A stretch of DNA of 64,000 nucleotides from Marchantia polymorpha subsp. ruderalis (Eukaryota > Streptophyta > Marchantiopsida > Marchantiales > Marchantiaceae): contig AP031355.1 in assembly GCA_037833965.1 (NCBI GenBank), forward strand, positions 15,525,501-15,589,500, given 5' to 3'. The translations under genes were made by a program, and so were the position numbers. Under the pieces are notes generated by a model. That model searched no databases and was not told the DNA's origin. It saw only the letters and a list, made by a program, of their open reading frames with translations. Positions 38,151-50,345 of this stretch are shown here, in pieces; positions within the stretch are counted from its first letter, which is position 1, and the number at the start of each line of letters is the position of its first letter.

Positions 38151-38191
38151 AGATTGAATTGATTGAATGCCCGATTCAATCAATTCAATCT
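38151..38191. repeat. Perfect hairpin 18/5/18
   Basis: Arms at 38151-38168 and 38174-38191 (AGATTGAATTGATTGAAT and its complement), loop GCCCG. It lies about 180 bp before the ROCO start, probably in the leader. Confidence 0.95.
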
Positions 38192-38373
38192 CCGACGGTC
38201 GCGAATTCCCTCTTCTCCCTTCTCCAGATTCCCATTATTCCCACAGATCCCACCTCCGGCCCGCACAGGATGCAGAATCCTCAGAGCTGATTCGCGACTC
38301 CTGAATGGTCCGAATTCCGTTCACGGGTGCAGCACCTGATTTCTCTCGAGCCCGCCCCCATTAAAGATTAAAC

Positions 38374-41300
38374 ATGGAGGCGGCTTCGTCCTCGATAACG
38401 ATGTTCGAGGACAATTTCGAGAATCAGATGATTCTCGAATTGGAGATGAAGGAAATTCAAGATTGTCGTCTGGATCCCGAAGATAGAGAGGGCCAGGACC
38501 GGCACCGCGAGGACGAGGACGACGACGACGACCTGGAGAGCCACAGAACGTCCATCGTTCTGGAGGATGATTTCGAGAGGGGGCGAGGAGAGAATCCGGA
38601 ACTGAGATTGAGCGTGGACCCCGAGGGCCGAACGCAGGACTCGGACACGCTCATACGAGCTTCGTGGTCAGCTCATGACCCCGAGGACATGCCACAGGAA
38701 ATCCTCGCTCTGTCCGCCAACTTGTTCCAGGAGGGGTGCAGCGCGAATTCGGAAAAGGAGTACAAGGCGTGCATGCTGGTGGATCCCGAGGAAATCCAGC
38801 AGCTGCTGGCCGCATCCGTCAACGTCGTGCAAGATTTACTGGAAAGCTGGAACCCGGAATTGGAAAAGGACGTGGAGGATCGGCTGATGGAGGAGCTGGA
38901 CCTGGTGACCGAGCTGGATCTGGAGATCTCCAACATGAGCAACGATCGAGTCGGCGCCCTGGGCAGAGCGCTCCAGCAGCGCGCTCTGCCCAAGCTCGAG
39001 ACCGTGAAGCTCTTCTCGATTCGGAGCGGGCTCGGGGACCCGAACCAGGGCAGGGCGATCATGGAGATTTTCAGGGCAATCGAGATGGGAAACCTGTCGA
39101 ACTTGCGCGTCCTGGAGCTGTTCAACACCAGTGTGGGTGCTGCGGCTGCCAAGGCTCTCGCTGCAGCGATCTCTGCAGGACATTCTGCCGGCCTCCAGAC
39201 TCTCAAAGTCCTGGACAACATCGGCGACCTGGGGCTGATCGAGCTGTCCGCCGCCCTGGAGGCCGGGCATGCTCCGGCGCTCAAAACCCTGGGCCTCGGA
39301 TTTTTTGCGCACGTCTCTCGAGCTCGCAGCAAGGGCTTGCATATCTTCCAGGGCGCCGAAGCTCTGGGCCGCGCGTTCCAGTCGGGGAAAATTCCTCTGC
39401 TCGAGCACCTGGAGCTCTGGGGGATCGTCGAGCAGGCCGCGGTGATCGCCATCTTCCGAGCTCTGGAGTCGGCGCTAATCTCCAAGGGGTTCAAGTCGCT
39501 GAAGCTGTACGAGTGCGAGGTCGGGCTCGGCGGCGCCCGGGCCATCGCCAGGGCGCTGGTCTCGGCCAAGTTCGCCACGCTGACCAAGCTGGACCTGTCG
39601 TCGTGCAAATCCCTGAGGGACGGCGGGCTGCCGGAATTGTTCCGAGCGTTCAAGTCGAAGAATCTGAACTCGCTGCAGGAGCTGGCCCTGGACCATGTTT
39701 GTATGGGCGAGCCGGGGCTGCTGGAGATGGCCGCGCTGCTGGAGGCCGGCCATCTTCCAACCCTGCTGCGCCTGTCCATGGAGGGTCAGGACTCGGGCCA
39801 CATTTCCGACGCGTGCGCCGAGGCGCTGGTCCGAGCCTACAGAAACAACCATTTTCTGTACGCCACCATCAAGGTGCGCTGGGCCAACGAGTCCATGCGC
39901 AACAATGCCGAGGGCTTCCGGTGGCGCAATGTCCGCTTGAGGAAGCGCAGCCTGAAGCTGCTGCGGAGCGAGCCCGATGTGGCCGCCACTCACGCCAAAG
40001 TGTTTCTGTGCGGGCCGCCCAAAGTCGGCAAGACCACGCTGAGAAAATCGCTGTGCCGCACGCACTGGGAGTCGCTCACGAGCACGGAGCGCAACCGAGC
40101 CGAGGAGCGCACGCGAGGAATCGAGGTCAGCGAGATCGTGCACAAGAATTTGGTACTGGGCGTCTGGGACCTGGCGGGGCAGCCCGAGTACCACCTGCTG
40201 CACAGCGCGTTCCTGCCGGATTTGGGCCTGGGCGAGGGGCAGGCGACCATCTTCGTCATCGTGTGCAGTGCCAATTACTCGGGGCGCAAGGACGTGGCCA
40301 AGGCCCAGAAGGAGATCGAGTACTGGATGCGGTTCATTTCGTCGTCGAGCTCCGACGCCGGCGGAGCCCCGGACAGCAAGCGCCATGTCTTCGTGGTGCT
40401 GAACTCGTTCGAGGGCGACCATTCGTGCCACCCGCTGGACGACTGGACGCACATTCTGCAAGTGTGCGGCAAGAAATTCGACCAGAGCGTGGTCCTGCAC
40501 TCGGAGCCTTTCATCCTCAACGCCATGTACCGCAAGGAGGTGCGCCACTTCAAGAAGCGCCTGGTGAAGATGGCCGACGACCTTCTGCGGACGCGGAGAA
40601 TGCCCAAGATGTGCCTGGAGCTGCAGAAGTGGATCGCCCAGTGGCTCAAGGGCCATCGCCAGTACCCGGTGCTCGAGTGGAAGGAGTACTTCTCGACGCT
40701 GGCCGGCGGCGTGTTCCCGCAGCACAAGCTCCGACTGGCTACGGAGTATCTGCACGAGGCGGGGCAGCTGATTTTCTTCCGCGAGGGAGCTCTGCAGGAG
40801 GGCGGCCTGGCGCACGAGAGCTACGTGATCCTCGACACGGACTGGTTCTGCCGGAGCATCGTAGGCAATGTGCTGCTGCCGGACGCCATGCTGCGGCCGG
40901 GCGAGACCTCGCTGCGGCTGCAGATGCGGGCCGACGGGTCCGTGTCGCTGGCCGCTCTGCAAGCGTACCTGCCTCGGCAGCTGAGCGACGAGCTGCAGGT
41001 GCGCGAGGTGGTGGCCATGCTTTTGCGTCTGGGCCTGGCGTACAAAATCGGGGCCGACGACATCTTCATCCCCGCTCTGATGGAGACCGATGCGATCCCC
41101 TCGTACTGGCAGCTCCGGATTGCGGACCAGTGGGTGATGGGCTTTGCGCTGGCCGTGGCCGACAGCGAGACGAGTCTGCTGCCCATCACGATTTTCCGTC
41201 AGCTGCAGGTGGAGCTGGCCAGGAATGTGGACTTCGGAGGGCGCAGTGACAGTCAGTTCGCGGCCGGCAGGAATTTGATCACGTTCAAGCACAAGGGGAT

Positions 41301-41694
41301 GGCGGTGATGGTGGAGTACGACGCGGATCCCACGAATCGGCTGGACGTTTTGGTAAGGCCCTTGCTCAGAGTAGCCAACAGGCGGGGGCAAGTGAATCTG
41401 GCTCATGCCCTGGTGAAGATGATGGTTCAGATCAGCGCTCGGTGCTGCCCCGGGGTGCGGCTGGACAGGAAGGTGGTGGAGCCCTGGCCTGCCGACGAAG
41501 GCCTGCAGGCCATGGAGCAGAGAAATGTGAGGACCTCCGTCGCGGAGGTGAAGCGTTGGGTCAAGAGGGACGGCATCGGCCAGCCGACCAGCATGGTGCT
41601 CGGAAATGAAGTAATTTTCGGTGACATGTTGCTGTCCGACAATGATTTGCTCGAGATCCGACGCTCGATCGAGCTGGAGAAGGATCTCATGTAG
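38374..41694 (+). CDS. ROCO-family protein (LRR, Roc GTPase, COR), 1106 aa, intronless
   Basis: A single open frame of 1106 codons with strong G/C third positions. The N-terminus (1-195) is acidic and low-complexity. Leucine-rich repeats run from about 205 to 475 (LETVKLFS, LEHLELWG, LKSLKLYE, LTKLDLSSC, LQELALD). The Roc GTPase domain follows: P-loop GPPKVGKTT at 547-555 and G3 DLAGQPEYH at 599-607. The position of the G4 NKxD motif appears to read LNSFEGD (N677), so the guanine-specificity motif is altered. A COR-like region follows (about 720-1000). There is no kinase or other catalytic domain, unlike animal LRRK. Plants have TORNADO1-type ROCO proteins in cell-file and vein patterning, but I cannot say this is the orthologue, as TRN1 is longer. 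It is probably a cytoplasmic GTPase scaffold. Long ORFs in other frames are shadows of the GC-rich coding. Confidence 0.9.
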   Translation: MEAASSSITMFEDNFENQMILELEMKEIQDCRLDPEDREGQDRHREDEDDDDDLESHRTSIVLEDDFERGRGENPELRLSVDPEGRTQDSDTLIRASWSAHDPEDMPQEILALSANLFQEGCSANSEKEYKACMLVDPEEIQQLLAASVNVVQDLLESWNPELEKDVEDRLMEELDLVTELDLEISNMSNDRVGALGRALQQRALPKLETVKLFSIRSGLGDPNQGRAIMEIFRAIEMGNLSNLRVLELFNTSVGAAAAKALAAAISAGHSAGLQTLKVLDNIGDLGLIELSAALEAGHAPALKTLGLGFFAHVSRARSKGLHIFQGAEALGRAFQSGKIPLLEHLELWGIVEQAAVIAIFRALESALISKGFKSLKLYECEVGLGGARAIARALVSAKFATLTKLDLSSCKSLRDGGLPELFRAFKSKNLNSLQELALDHVCMGEPGLLEMAALLEAGHLPTLLRLSMEGQDSGHISDACAEALVRAYRNNHFLYATIKVRWANESMRNNAEGFRWRNVRLRKRSLKLLRSEPDVAATHAKVFLCGPPKVGKTTLRKSLCRTHWESLTSTERNRAEERTRGIEVSEIVHKNLVLGVWDLAGQPEYHLLHSAFLPDLGLGEGQATIFVIVCSANYSGRKDVAKAQKEIEYWMRFISSSSSDAGGAPDSKRHVFVVLNSFEGDHSCHPLDDWTHILQVCGKKFDQSVVLHSEPFILNAMYRKEVRHFKKRLVKMADDLLRTRRMPKMCLELQKWIAQWLKGHRQYPVLEWKEYFSTLAGGVFPQHKLRLATEYLHEAGQLIFFREGALQEGGLAHESYVILDTDWFCRSIVGNVLLPDAMLRPGETSLRLQMRADGSVSLAALQAYLPRQLSDELQVREVVAMLLRLGLAYKIGADDIFIPALMETDAIPSYWQLRIADQWVMGFALAVADSETSLLPITIFRQLQVELARNVDFGGRSDSQFAAGRNLITFKHKGMAVMVEYDADPTNRLDVLVRPLLRVANRRGQVNLAHALVKMMVQISARCCPGVRLDRKVVEPWPADEGLQAMEQRNVRTSVAEVKRWVKRDGIGQPTSMVLGNEVIFGDMLLSDNDLLEIRRSIELEKDLM

Positions 41695-44600
41695 ACGCTT
41701 GGGAGCTCGAAAGCGACCTCATTCTTCAATTCGTATCGGCCCATCGTCCGGTGGATCCTTGCAGCCAAGGATCACATGCGGCAGGGAGTGCGTGTGCAGC
41801 TCCGGCGAGCCAGACAAGCTAGGCTCGAGTGTTCTGCCGTTCTGGCGTTCACTCGAGGCTTTTGAGCGAGAATCAGCCGAATCGCTGGCATCTGTTTCAC
41901 GAGGAACGATTCTCGAGCTGCGAGACCATGTTCATGTAGAGATCTGCCACGGGTCTGCAGAAGTCGCCGCCGCTGGAACACGCACGCGTATGCGACCTTT
42001 AACACCAAGAAGAAGAAGCAGAGCTGGAGCTCGACGATGAATGAATGCGCCGTGGAGCGTTCATTCTTTGCGGCTTTCACGTTCGCATCTCGGGAGTCTC
42101 GGAGTGGAGAGCATTCCGAGGCAGCTCGACCGCGTCATGCCGTTCGTCCCATTCGCCGTCCGACCGGGTCCCACGAATGGCACCAATAACAGCACTCGAG
42201 CCAGAATGTCCCTCCGACCTCGGCAGCACTCTCAGCTCGAGGCACGATTCAACTCCCAGACACGAGAACTTCATGATGATGACGATGCTCGTCCCGATGT
42301 TCTACCCCTAGGCTCGGAAGTAGCGACGCTACGACTAAAGCCGTGGTTTTAGATCCCACCGAGCTCTTGCCATAAGAGCCTCACCGCACCTGTAGTAGGA
42401 CTGCAGCATCCTCGTCGGGAACATTCGTCCATAGATGCTTAATTAGTTACTAGATCGAGGAGGGGTCGCGCAATTTTGCCATTGACGGACTAGATAAGGG
42501 CCATTCCGCGAATCGTCCGCTCACACACTGGCCTCTCGATGGCATCGGAAAATCAGAGACGGAGAAGTCAACTAATTTGAGATAGAGCTTTCAGCGCACA
42601 TGTACAGCATGGAAACCGATTGGGTAGAAAGCCAATGCGAAGAGATTCATCGACAGTGGTGTTCAGCTTGTTTAAAATGATCCTGGACCGAAGTTGTAGC
42701 TGCAGCGTTAAATAGGTGCTTCAGATTCATTCATTCGCCTGTTCACACAGGCTGATTGTGTTATAAATTTAGCAGACTGGCTCAAAGCTCCAGTAACTGA
42801 TTTAGTCTCGTGACTTTGACTCATCAAACCTCGCTCCCAAACTGGAATGCTGACCCCTTGGGCTTTGTAGTGGACACAAAGGACAGAGGAATGCTAAAAC
42901 CCCCGAAGAGTGGATCGTTCTTGTCATGCTCCCTTCCCATCACGCCTCCTCGTCCTTGCCCTCGTCGATCGACCTCGTGCTCTTGTCGCCATCCGGACGC
43001 CCTTTCCCGACCTGCAGCAAAGAAGAATCACAACTGAAAGCTCTGATTATAATACTTATGAAAGAATGATTGGGATATGGCATATGACCAGAGGGGTTCT
43101 ACGTCCAACTGATTAGCCGACGTGTGTCAGCAGATCGAAAGGCATAATCGGTAACTGTGTATAGGTGAGTTGCGCACTCATATCGCCTGACGACCATGAT
43201 GACAAATGTGATCAAATAAGTTAAGTGGAAATCCAATCCTGATAAGTACGAGCTGCGGTAGAAGCAGAACCCGTCTGTGCGCTGCCCACACGAAGCCTAA
43301 TCTGGCGAGGGTATGAAGTCAGCACCGACAGGCTAGTTCGGACATATGCTGCGTCCAGCTGCAGCGGCAGAGTTGCCTAGTTTCTCAGCAATGATCCAAC
43401 CGAGATAAACTCCACCGGGACCGACCAAGCAGTCTGTCTTGAGTCGGCACAAAAGGTATTCTCTCTGCATGCAAGTTTTTCTCCTCGAGGAGAAGATCCA
43501 GAACACCAACTGATAAGGGCAAGATAACAGTCTGAGGCTGTGCCTCGGTGCATTGTGCATATACCGGGAGTGGCCCTAGGCCTCCGGTTTAACCATCCGT
43601 ACCCCGAGTGCAAATGTTCCACTTTCAATCATGCTTAGGTCACAGCCAACTCACCGGCTGCCCACATCTTGTGTCGAAAGCCGTGCACTTTAAGCTTGTG
43701 GTTACGTACCAGTCGGAACACCCTCGTCCGCTCGAGATAAGCTGCTGCAGAATTTTAGTCATGCACTTTCCGGATCGGACCAAACAGCCCAGCTTTGTCC
43801 TAGCGGCAGCAGCGCTAGCTAACCCATGGCTCCGGGCCCTCGTTCTCACCTTCATGAGCCTCAAGTTGTGACCCTTACATGCTCACCCGGCTTAACTGAG
43901 CTCTATGAATCACGACACGAATATTAAACAGGTGACCAGTAATGCTATGATTTCTTTCTCTAGCCTCAAACTTGTAGGTTCTCTACACACTCCTCTGGAT
44001 CGATCCTCTGGTGCAGATAAGAGTTTTTGAATTTGTGCGTCTGAAGTCCAGTTGTGGTTTCGGATGTACCCAGTGATGAGGTCGTGCCCGATCAACTCTC
44101 ATCCCGTGCTCGGCATGAGGAGCGGGCAAACTCATCCCCCAACACTTTTTGCTGCCCGTATTCGAGCATATTTTATTTTACACTTTAGCTTTTCCAGACG
44201 GACGGGTTTGTATTGGATTGGTAGTAACCCACGGGCTGAGATGGGCGCAGTAACTGCTGGCGCATTTTTATAGTTGGTGCTCTTTTGGGGGCATGTGCTC
44301 ACAATTGTGTCGGACGCGATAAGACCTAGGGTTGCTTACGAGCTTGTGGGCGATCACCAGGGGCGTCATTATCGAGGCCGGTTGTACAACTGATCCAACT
44401 TCCGTCGAAAATCGTTTCTGTTGGGATTCTCTGAGAGCTGGCTGCGGGGAGCCGAATGAGCCGAGAGAGCTTGTACTTCAGGAGTAACGGGAATTCAGAG
44501 CTTGACTTTACAGTGGTTCAGACAGGACTGGAAAGATTCGGCGGGGTGTCGGGGGCTGAGTTGCTCGCTCTGGGCGACATTAATAAAGTCAAGACCGGGG

Positions 44601-47600
44601 CTCCGAGTTGTCCTGCACGGTGCTAGGTCAAAACCGAGGCCGTCTGGCGAGCAACTTCTTCTCGACGCAGAAATCGAAGGTCGTGCTCGTTTGCCTTCGT
44701 TTCGGAACATCCGTCATGGTTTGTCAGAACCTCTCCAGGAAAGCGCGTTTTCCATCACTCTAAATGTTGCCATGTTAGTACATTTTGCAACAAGAGGTTC
44801 CTGTCAAGAGTCAATGTCATCAGCCTCCACCCTCTCTTTCGATTAAAGACATGTTGCAAGAATTCTCAAGTTTTGAACTGTCGGAAATTTTTTACTGTCA
44901 CTGGGCGAATACTCGTTCAAATCCTTGATCCCCGATGGCCGAGTCCGTAGCATGCATTCCTCTCCTGTAGGCAGGTCATCAGTAAGATAATCGATCACAA
45001 TGCATGTATATACCTAGAGACGATTCTCGTATTTACCACCCTGACTTGGTCACAACTTGGACCTGGTCACGACCTCGGTGAACATGTTAAACCCAAGTGA
45101 TCAAATAATCATGCAAGATGTGCCTTCGACTCTCACATGACATGCATCACAAGTCAACTAATTGGATTCTGTTGCAGCCTCAAACATCTATGTTGCAAAC
45201 TGTGGTCTACATGAGTAGCCCTCAGACCTACTAACATCGGAATCTTACACGCACTGCATGCACATGTCACATTTGTCCGAAGCTCCGAAGCGTGTAAGCC
45301 CATTACTTCGATCGAATACAGCAGAATCGGTTGTTCCCATTCACTCCATGCTCTTAACACTCAGGCCTAGGTGGGCATCACGTCTCAAGTATATATCACG
45401 TTTCGTAGCCTTTTGGTGTATATACGTTTCAGTAGTACGAGCTGAGGCTCAGAATCTTTCAGTTGAGTCGGGATCCCAGTGGTCCCAGTTTCTAGTCGAC
45501 GAGACATGAGGAACTGCCAACGATCCTGGACGTTCGGTCGAAGCTCTTGTTCGGCTCTATCCACAACCACACTCGCACTACATTTCTAGATGTCTCACCG
45601 ACCGCTCGGACCATGCGGGGAAAGGTTGACGTCGAGCTCGTTTCAACAATTTGGTGCAAGCGCAGAGTGTTACGCACTGTGCTGTTGCCATGAACTAAAC
45701 CAGACATTATGGTCTGACTTCATTGGACTGATTCTGAAAGAAGGTTCGTGGCTTCATCATATCCAATGAGATCTGACTTGAGATCCAAGATCATGCTTCT
45801 CTCTGTCGAGCGCTTACAGTAGCAGATAACGAATACGAGGTCGGAGGATTGTCTTGCCTAAGGGTAAAGAAACCCAATGATCCATAGTACATGTGTGTCT
45901 GTTCGTGTTCGCCACATCTATCGTTGGATTCATATGCAAGCCGAGTGATCTTCACGCTAAGCCAGATGACGTGATCACGGCCCGAGCCAAAGAAAACTCA
46001 ACGTGCACGACAAGCAAAGAATGCAAAATGCTCCTAAGATTTGGATTCGATTCTGGGCAATTATTTTCGGCGTGGGCGATGGTTCGCACAATCCCAACAT
46101 TCTGCAACAATTAGACTCCACTGTACTTCAGTATTTTCGTTCCCAAAAAGGCCACAGTGGCTCCCTTCAAATCTGCAGTCCCCCTCACTGGACTCACTGA
46201 CCGCTGAGGACTCTGAAAATTCGTCTGCAAATCTCATGATAGGTCTCATGTTAGGGAACATCGTCTCGGCATGTGAGAGGATTCGTGAATAGCAGCCTCC
46301 GAATGTACGAACTGAGCGGTCACCTGAGAAACAATAGTCCTGGTCTAACAGAACTTCCCGATCATGATCATGCAGCTGGCGAGCAGCTCCAGGAGATTCA
46401 CCCTCCAATGCACTTCGCTCGGGCCTCCATCCGCGACTGACGTGACCTCAGGGATCACACGAAGGATCCAAATGCCGAGCTCGTGAATTCTAGTGTCGCT
46501 TTTGACCTCTTGTCCCGCTTTGAGCGCGACGGATAGTTCGTCATATTGGAGGTGATATCCAGATTTTTTTGCACTTTCCGACCGGAATGTCGAGCATGAT
46601 TGTGCCTGTCGTCAAATGCTGCGGTAAGGAGAATTGCGAGATCCCCGGGAGCATGACACGGACACGACGGCGAGGGTGAGTCCATGCACGGCACGGTGAG
46701 GAGATTCGGTCCAGCTTTCGAAGAATAAGAACAGATCTCAAGTGGCCCCAGAGCTGATAGGACTCTTACATTTGTCCGCAATTTTTCCGCAATACTAAGC
46801 TCCATGAAGCCAGTAAATGCAGTCCGTTTTCTTAAGAAGCATACGCAATTGCACTCTGTCGATGTGATCTTGTATGGTTCATACTTGGATATGCTTATGA
46901 GGCTCCTCCGGATGTGAGCTTTGATCTTCCAGCTACGATCTGGGAAGAAATCCTGACTAAATACTGGAAGAATCAAGAAGGCGGCCAGTATTACGATAGA
47001 ATTGCCTAACCTCTTTCGTGCGGAGTGCTAGATGCTCGCAGCCACAGATATTTAGGCATTCACTTCGGCTCCAGATGGATGGCAGACGAGGGCTATTCAA
47101 GTTTTTGTGCAGATTTCCCATGATGAAGTGCAGCTCAGAGTGAGAGCAACGACGTTCCATGTCGATCGTGGGGTCGTCTGCTTTGTCTCTTTTCATGGGG
47201 AGAAACAGTGTTCAGTCAACTAGAAGTCTCTGCCTTCGATTGTTGAACCGAAAATCTTGCCCAAATTATGGACACCCATTACATTACATTACCTTTACAT
47301 CCGTCTGTTTTTGCCACTTCACAGTGAGAGATTTTCTCTGAAATTCTACGGCGCAACATTTGCAACCAGCGTAAGTGACGGATATTCTGTCTTAGTTTGA
47401 GGGAGTGCAGCGAGGTCAACTGACCCTCCTCTTTGGCGTGAGCTCATTCTCACTTCAACTTAGCTCCCGTATAAAAAAAAACCTTAATATATCAGTACCC
47501 TCCAATCTGTGGCTCGAATCCTTCGACTGCAGTAAAGTGGATCCAAACCCTGATGTTCCAACTGGTACGTTGCATTTACAGATAGGCAGCTGTCGAAGCT

Positions 47601-47679
47601 CTCGAGTTGTTGATCGTCCAGCATCTGAATCAATGCAGAGCAAGGCTCTTACTCGCATCTTACTGGTACACTCTTTAGG
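41695..47679. other. Unassigned region
   Basis: The first few hundred bases should be the ROCO 3' UTR. Beyond that there are many short ORFs on both strands (the longest 173 codons at 46455-46976, minus), none with a recognised motif or splice structure. A TATAAAA at 47470-47476, about 200 bp before the dirigent ATG, could be that gene's TATA box. Confidence 0.4.
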
Positions 47680-48235
47680 ATGGCGATGAACTGCTTCCAC
47701 CCGCAGGCTGCTGGGGCATGTGCAGCTTTCATCCTCGTTTCCGCGATTGTCATCTCCTGCGGCCACTCTGTGGTACATGCACTTGAAAGTGGTCCCAGAA
47801 AACTTGAATTTTACCTGCACGAGCGGACAGTAGCTGAGCCAGGCTACGAGGCGACCGATGTATTAGCCGCCATGCCGTCAGGCAACGCCTCGTATTTTAG
47901 TTTTGGCAACTTGGGGTGGGCAGAGCACGTGATCCGGGAAGGTGTAAGCACTACATCTAAGATTCTAGGCCGAGCCCCAGTTCTTTTTCCAGCCCAACCG
48001 AGAGTACCCAACTTTTGCTTTGCAGAAGCTGCTGACCTTGGATACGGGCTCGTACAATGGCACTCTCATCGTCAGCGACTGGAACTACGATGTAGATTCC
48101 AACGAATGGGCCATTGTGGGAGGCACTCACAACTTTAGAATGGCCACAGGATACGCAGTGAACCGCATCGTATATGGCGGACCTGATGCTCCGTATACCA
48201 CGTATAAGTGGGAAGTTTTCCTGCTTTACACATGA
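47680..48235 (+). CDS. Dirigent-family protein with apparent 1-bp frameshift
   Basis: Dirigent proteins are secreted wall proteins that guide stereoselective coupling of phenoxy radicals in lignan/lignin synthesis. The frame from 47680 begins with a hydrophobic signal peptide (AACAAFILVSAIVIS-like, residues about 10-30), then KLEFYLHERTV, NASYFSFGNLGWAEH and VSTTSKILGRA, the family's SKxxGRAQ block. In a CCCC run at 47975-47978 the frame breaks. In the next frame the match continues as QFFFQPNREYPTFALQKLL, SYNGTLIVSDWNYD, WAIVGGTHNFRMATGYA and ends at the stop at 48235. Removing one C would give about 184 codons, the normal family size. This is either a recent pseudogene or a base error in a homopolymer. 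A tiny intron (about 50 nt, acceptor at 47991) is less likely because it would delete the conserved SKILGRA block. Confidence 0.85.
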
Positions 48236-50345
48236 AGGATATCAGTACAACTTTGGATTGTTGAGAAGGATCGACAAGGTTGATCACATTCCTAAACTTT
48301 CAACTTTGGTAACCTCATATGCCCCAGAGAAAGGGGCCCGTTTTTATTCGAGTAGCCTCAGCGTCATATTCTGGCGCCCTCATAGATATTCTACCTCAGA
48401 TCATTTCCTCAGATCATCGACTGAAGCTCGAGATTTCTTAATCCGAATGTAGATCTTCTTCAACTGAATCATATATGTGAATGGTGGTGAGACATGATCT
48501 TGCAGTCAGTTCCGACAGTTCGTCGTCTGCAACATTAAGTTCCACTTCAGGTACTTTTTGGGTACCATTTGTCAAAAAAATAATTTTTGGCATACAATTA
48601 ATACAAAAACTAATCTGAAAATCTTGAAGTTCCCAATTGAAGCAACTTTCCAAGCATTGCCAAATATTTGAAACAACTCTAGTCTATGCCCTGTCCAAGT
48701 CCTGACCTGTGATATAATTGGCGACAGTAAGTATCTGAATAACGCAGTCAGCTAAAAGCATAAATTCCTTCAGAGTGGATGAGAAAAATGTACACAAAGC
48801 AGGTATCCATTAATTACCGGTGGGCTGAGCTAACATACTATCATTCAACTATTGTACCGCTCAAGACACAAGCGCGATAGCCCTCCTTACGTGAGGAAAT
48901 GTCTGAAGGCTGAAAACGAGTTACTATCCACTTCAGGTATGAGTAACTGTTCTGTCTTTTACAGCAAAATTTGCGCATTTCTGTTTTCTGCGTTATAATT
49001 AAGGTCACTCACGCTGTGACTTGCGCAAGTTACTGAGCAATTCCTCAAAAGCTGTTTTGGCCAACTGAGCGCATTGTATCAGCAGTACTCCATTCGTAGT
49101 CGCCATTCAATTGCTAGTTCAAGGGCGAGTTGTCCTCTGTTGCGTTTACAGTAACTAATCCCACACTTCGCTGCTCGGGAGGTGCACTTGACCTCTCTAT
49201 TTGTCCCAAGAAGCATGCATAATGATTAACGCTTCGTACCTGCTTGTGCCCGTCTTTTGTTCACATTCCGTGGTTCTAAAACTATTACGGTTCTGCGGAT
49301 AGTCAGAAGCTCGCAAATAAATAGCAAGCGATAGATCAGTAAACTACGGTAAGCGCAATTTCAAAAGAACTCATTGTGATAAGGTTGAAGTCAGAGAACT
49401 TTATCCTTAGGAATATGAGATTGATCGTGAAAGATGTATAAATATCGGCATTCATCAATTGCCGCTCGTTGTGTTCTGTTAGACCTGGTCAAATATTAAG
49501 CCTCAATTCCCTTGGTTTCATGATACTGATCGTGTGTGTAAGATGTGTAAGGTGGGACGCCATGGATAACTTCGTGACAAATTTCCTCGTAATCTTTAGT
49601 TGCAGGTCCATTTATCCAGTCCAGTCATCCCGATCAATATAGGATCCTGATTAACTTTTCCTGTCAATTTAAACCATTAACGATGGTTTCTACTTAGCTG
49701 CAGGAATCTGCAAAAACTTGAGATTGGAAATTTAAATTGGATATTCACTCCTTTCAGCTGCAACTGTTCTCAGTAACTGCAATAACTACTCGAGGGACAG
49801 ACGTATGAACTGAGGCAAGATGATAGCATTATCTATGCAGAAACAGTAACAACTCTGAATGTTCCACAGTATTCATTCATTAAATTCATTGGCAAAAACA
49901 ATTGCCACAATTCTGCATAATATGCTGAAAGTTTGTTCAACCTAGAAGCCGGAGACCGGTTATGTATGTCTTGAAACAGTTCTCGTCGCTCGAAGCAGTG
50001 CGGCACCGTCAGCTCTACGTCTAAAATGTTGGGTCATTGTCATCTAACTATAGGTTGATGGATAGAAAAGAATAATTTTGCAGTTCCAGGAGGCCTACAA
50101 CTAAAATCTGCTCAGTTTTTCTCACAATATCCAAAAGCAGCAAAATTAGCAACCGGACTAATTCTTGTGAGTGGATATGTCTATCCTTGGCCTTCTGGTG
50201 GTTGCCCTCTTGGACTGGGCGATGTCGAGCACCGCCTGCAGATCCGTTATTGACAGCAAAAAAGCAAATCACCCGTTCGTACGTTCTATTCGAAGTCTCT
50301 AGTTCCTACGGATGGATGAATATCGGGATGCATCATGGATAGTAT
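48236..50345. other. No recognisable gene
   Basis: Dirigent 3' flank and PAR1 3' flank. Only short unrecognised ORFs on both strands. Confidence 0.45.

Larger units (their letters stand above)
37560..38373 (+). promoter_or_regulatory. Probable ROCO promoter/5' UTR region
   Basis: Gene-proximal sequence upstream of the ATG at 38374. It contains a TATAAATA at 37560-37567, the G-run array and the hairpin at 38151-38191. The transcription start cannot be placed from sequence alone. Confidence 0.3.

Noticed and set aside
38736..41249. 837-codon plus-strand ORF in another frame of the ROCO gene
   Set aside because: It is low in recognisable domains and dominated by Arg/Gly/Ala/Pro, as expected from the off-frame of a GC-rich coding sequence.
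39475..41406. 643-codon minus-strand ORF opposite the ROCO gene
   Set aside because: It is antisense to a clearly coding frame; high G/C third positions remove antisense stops. No domain was seen.
47941..47991. Micro-intron explaining the dirigent frame change
   Set aside because: A 51-nt intron is very short for plants and would remove the conserved SKILGRA block, so a one-base shift fits better.
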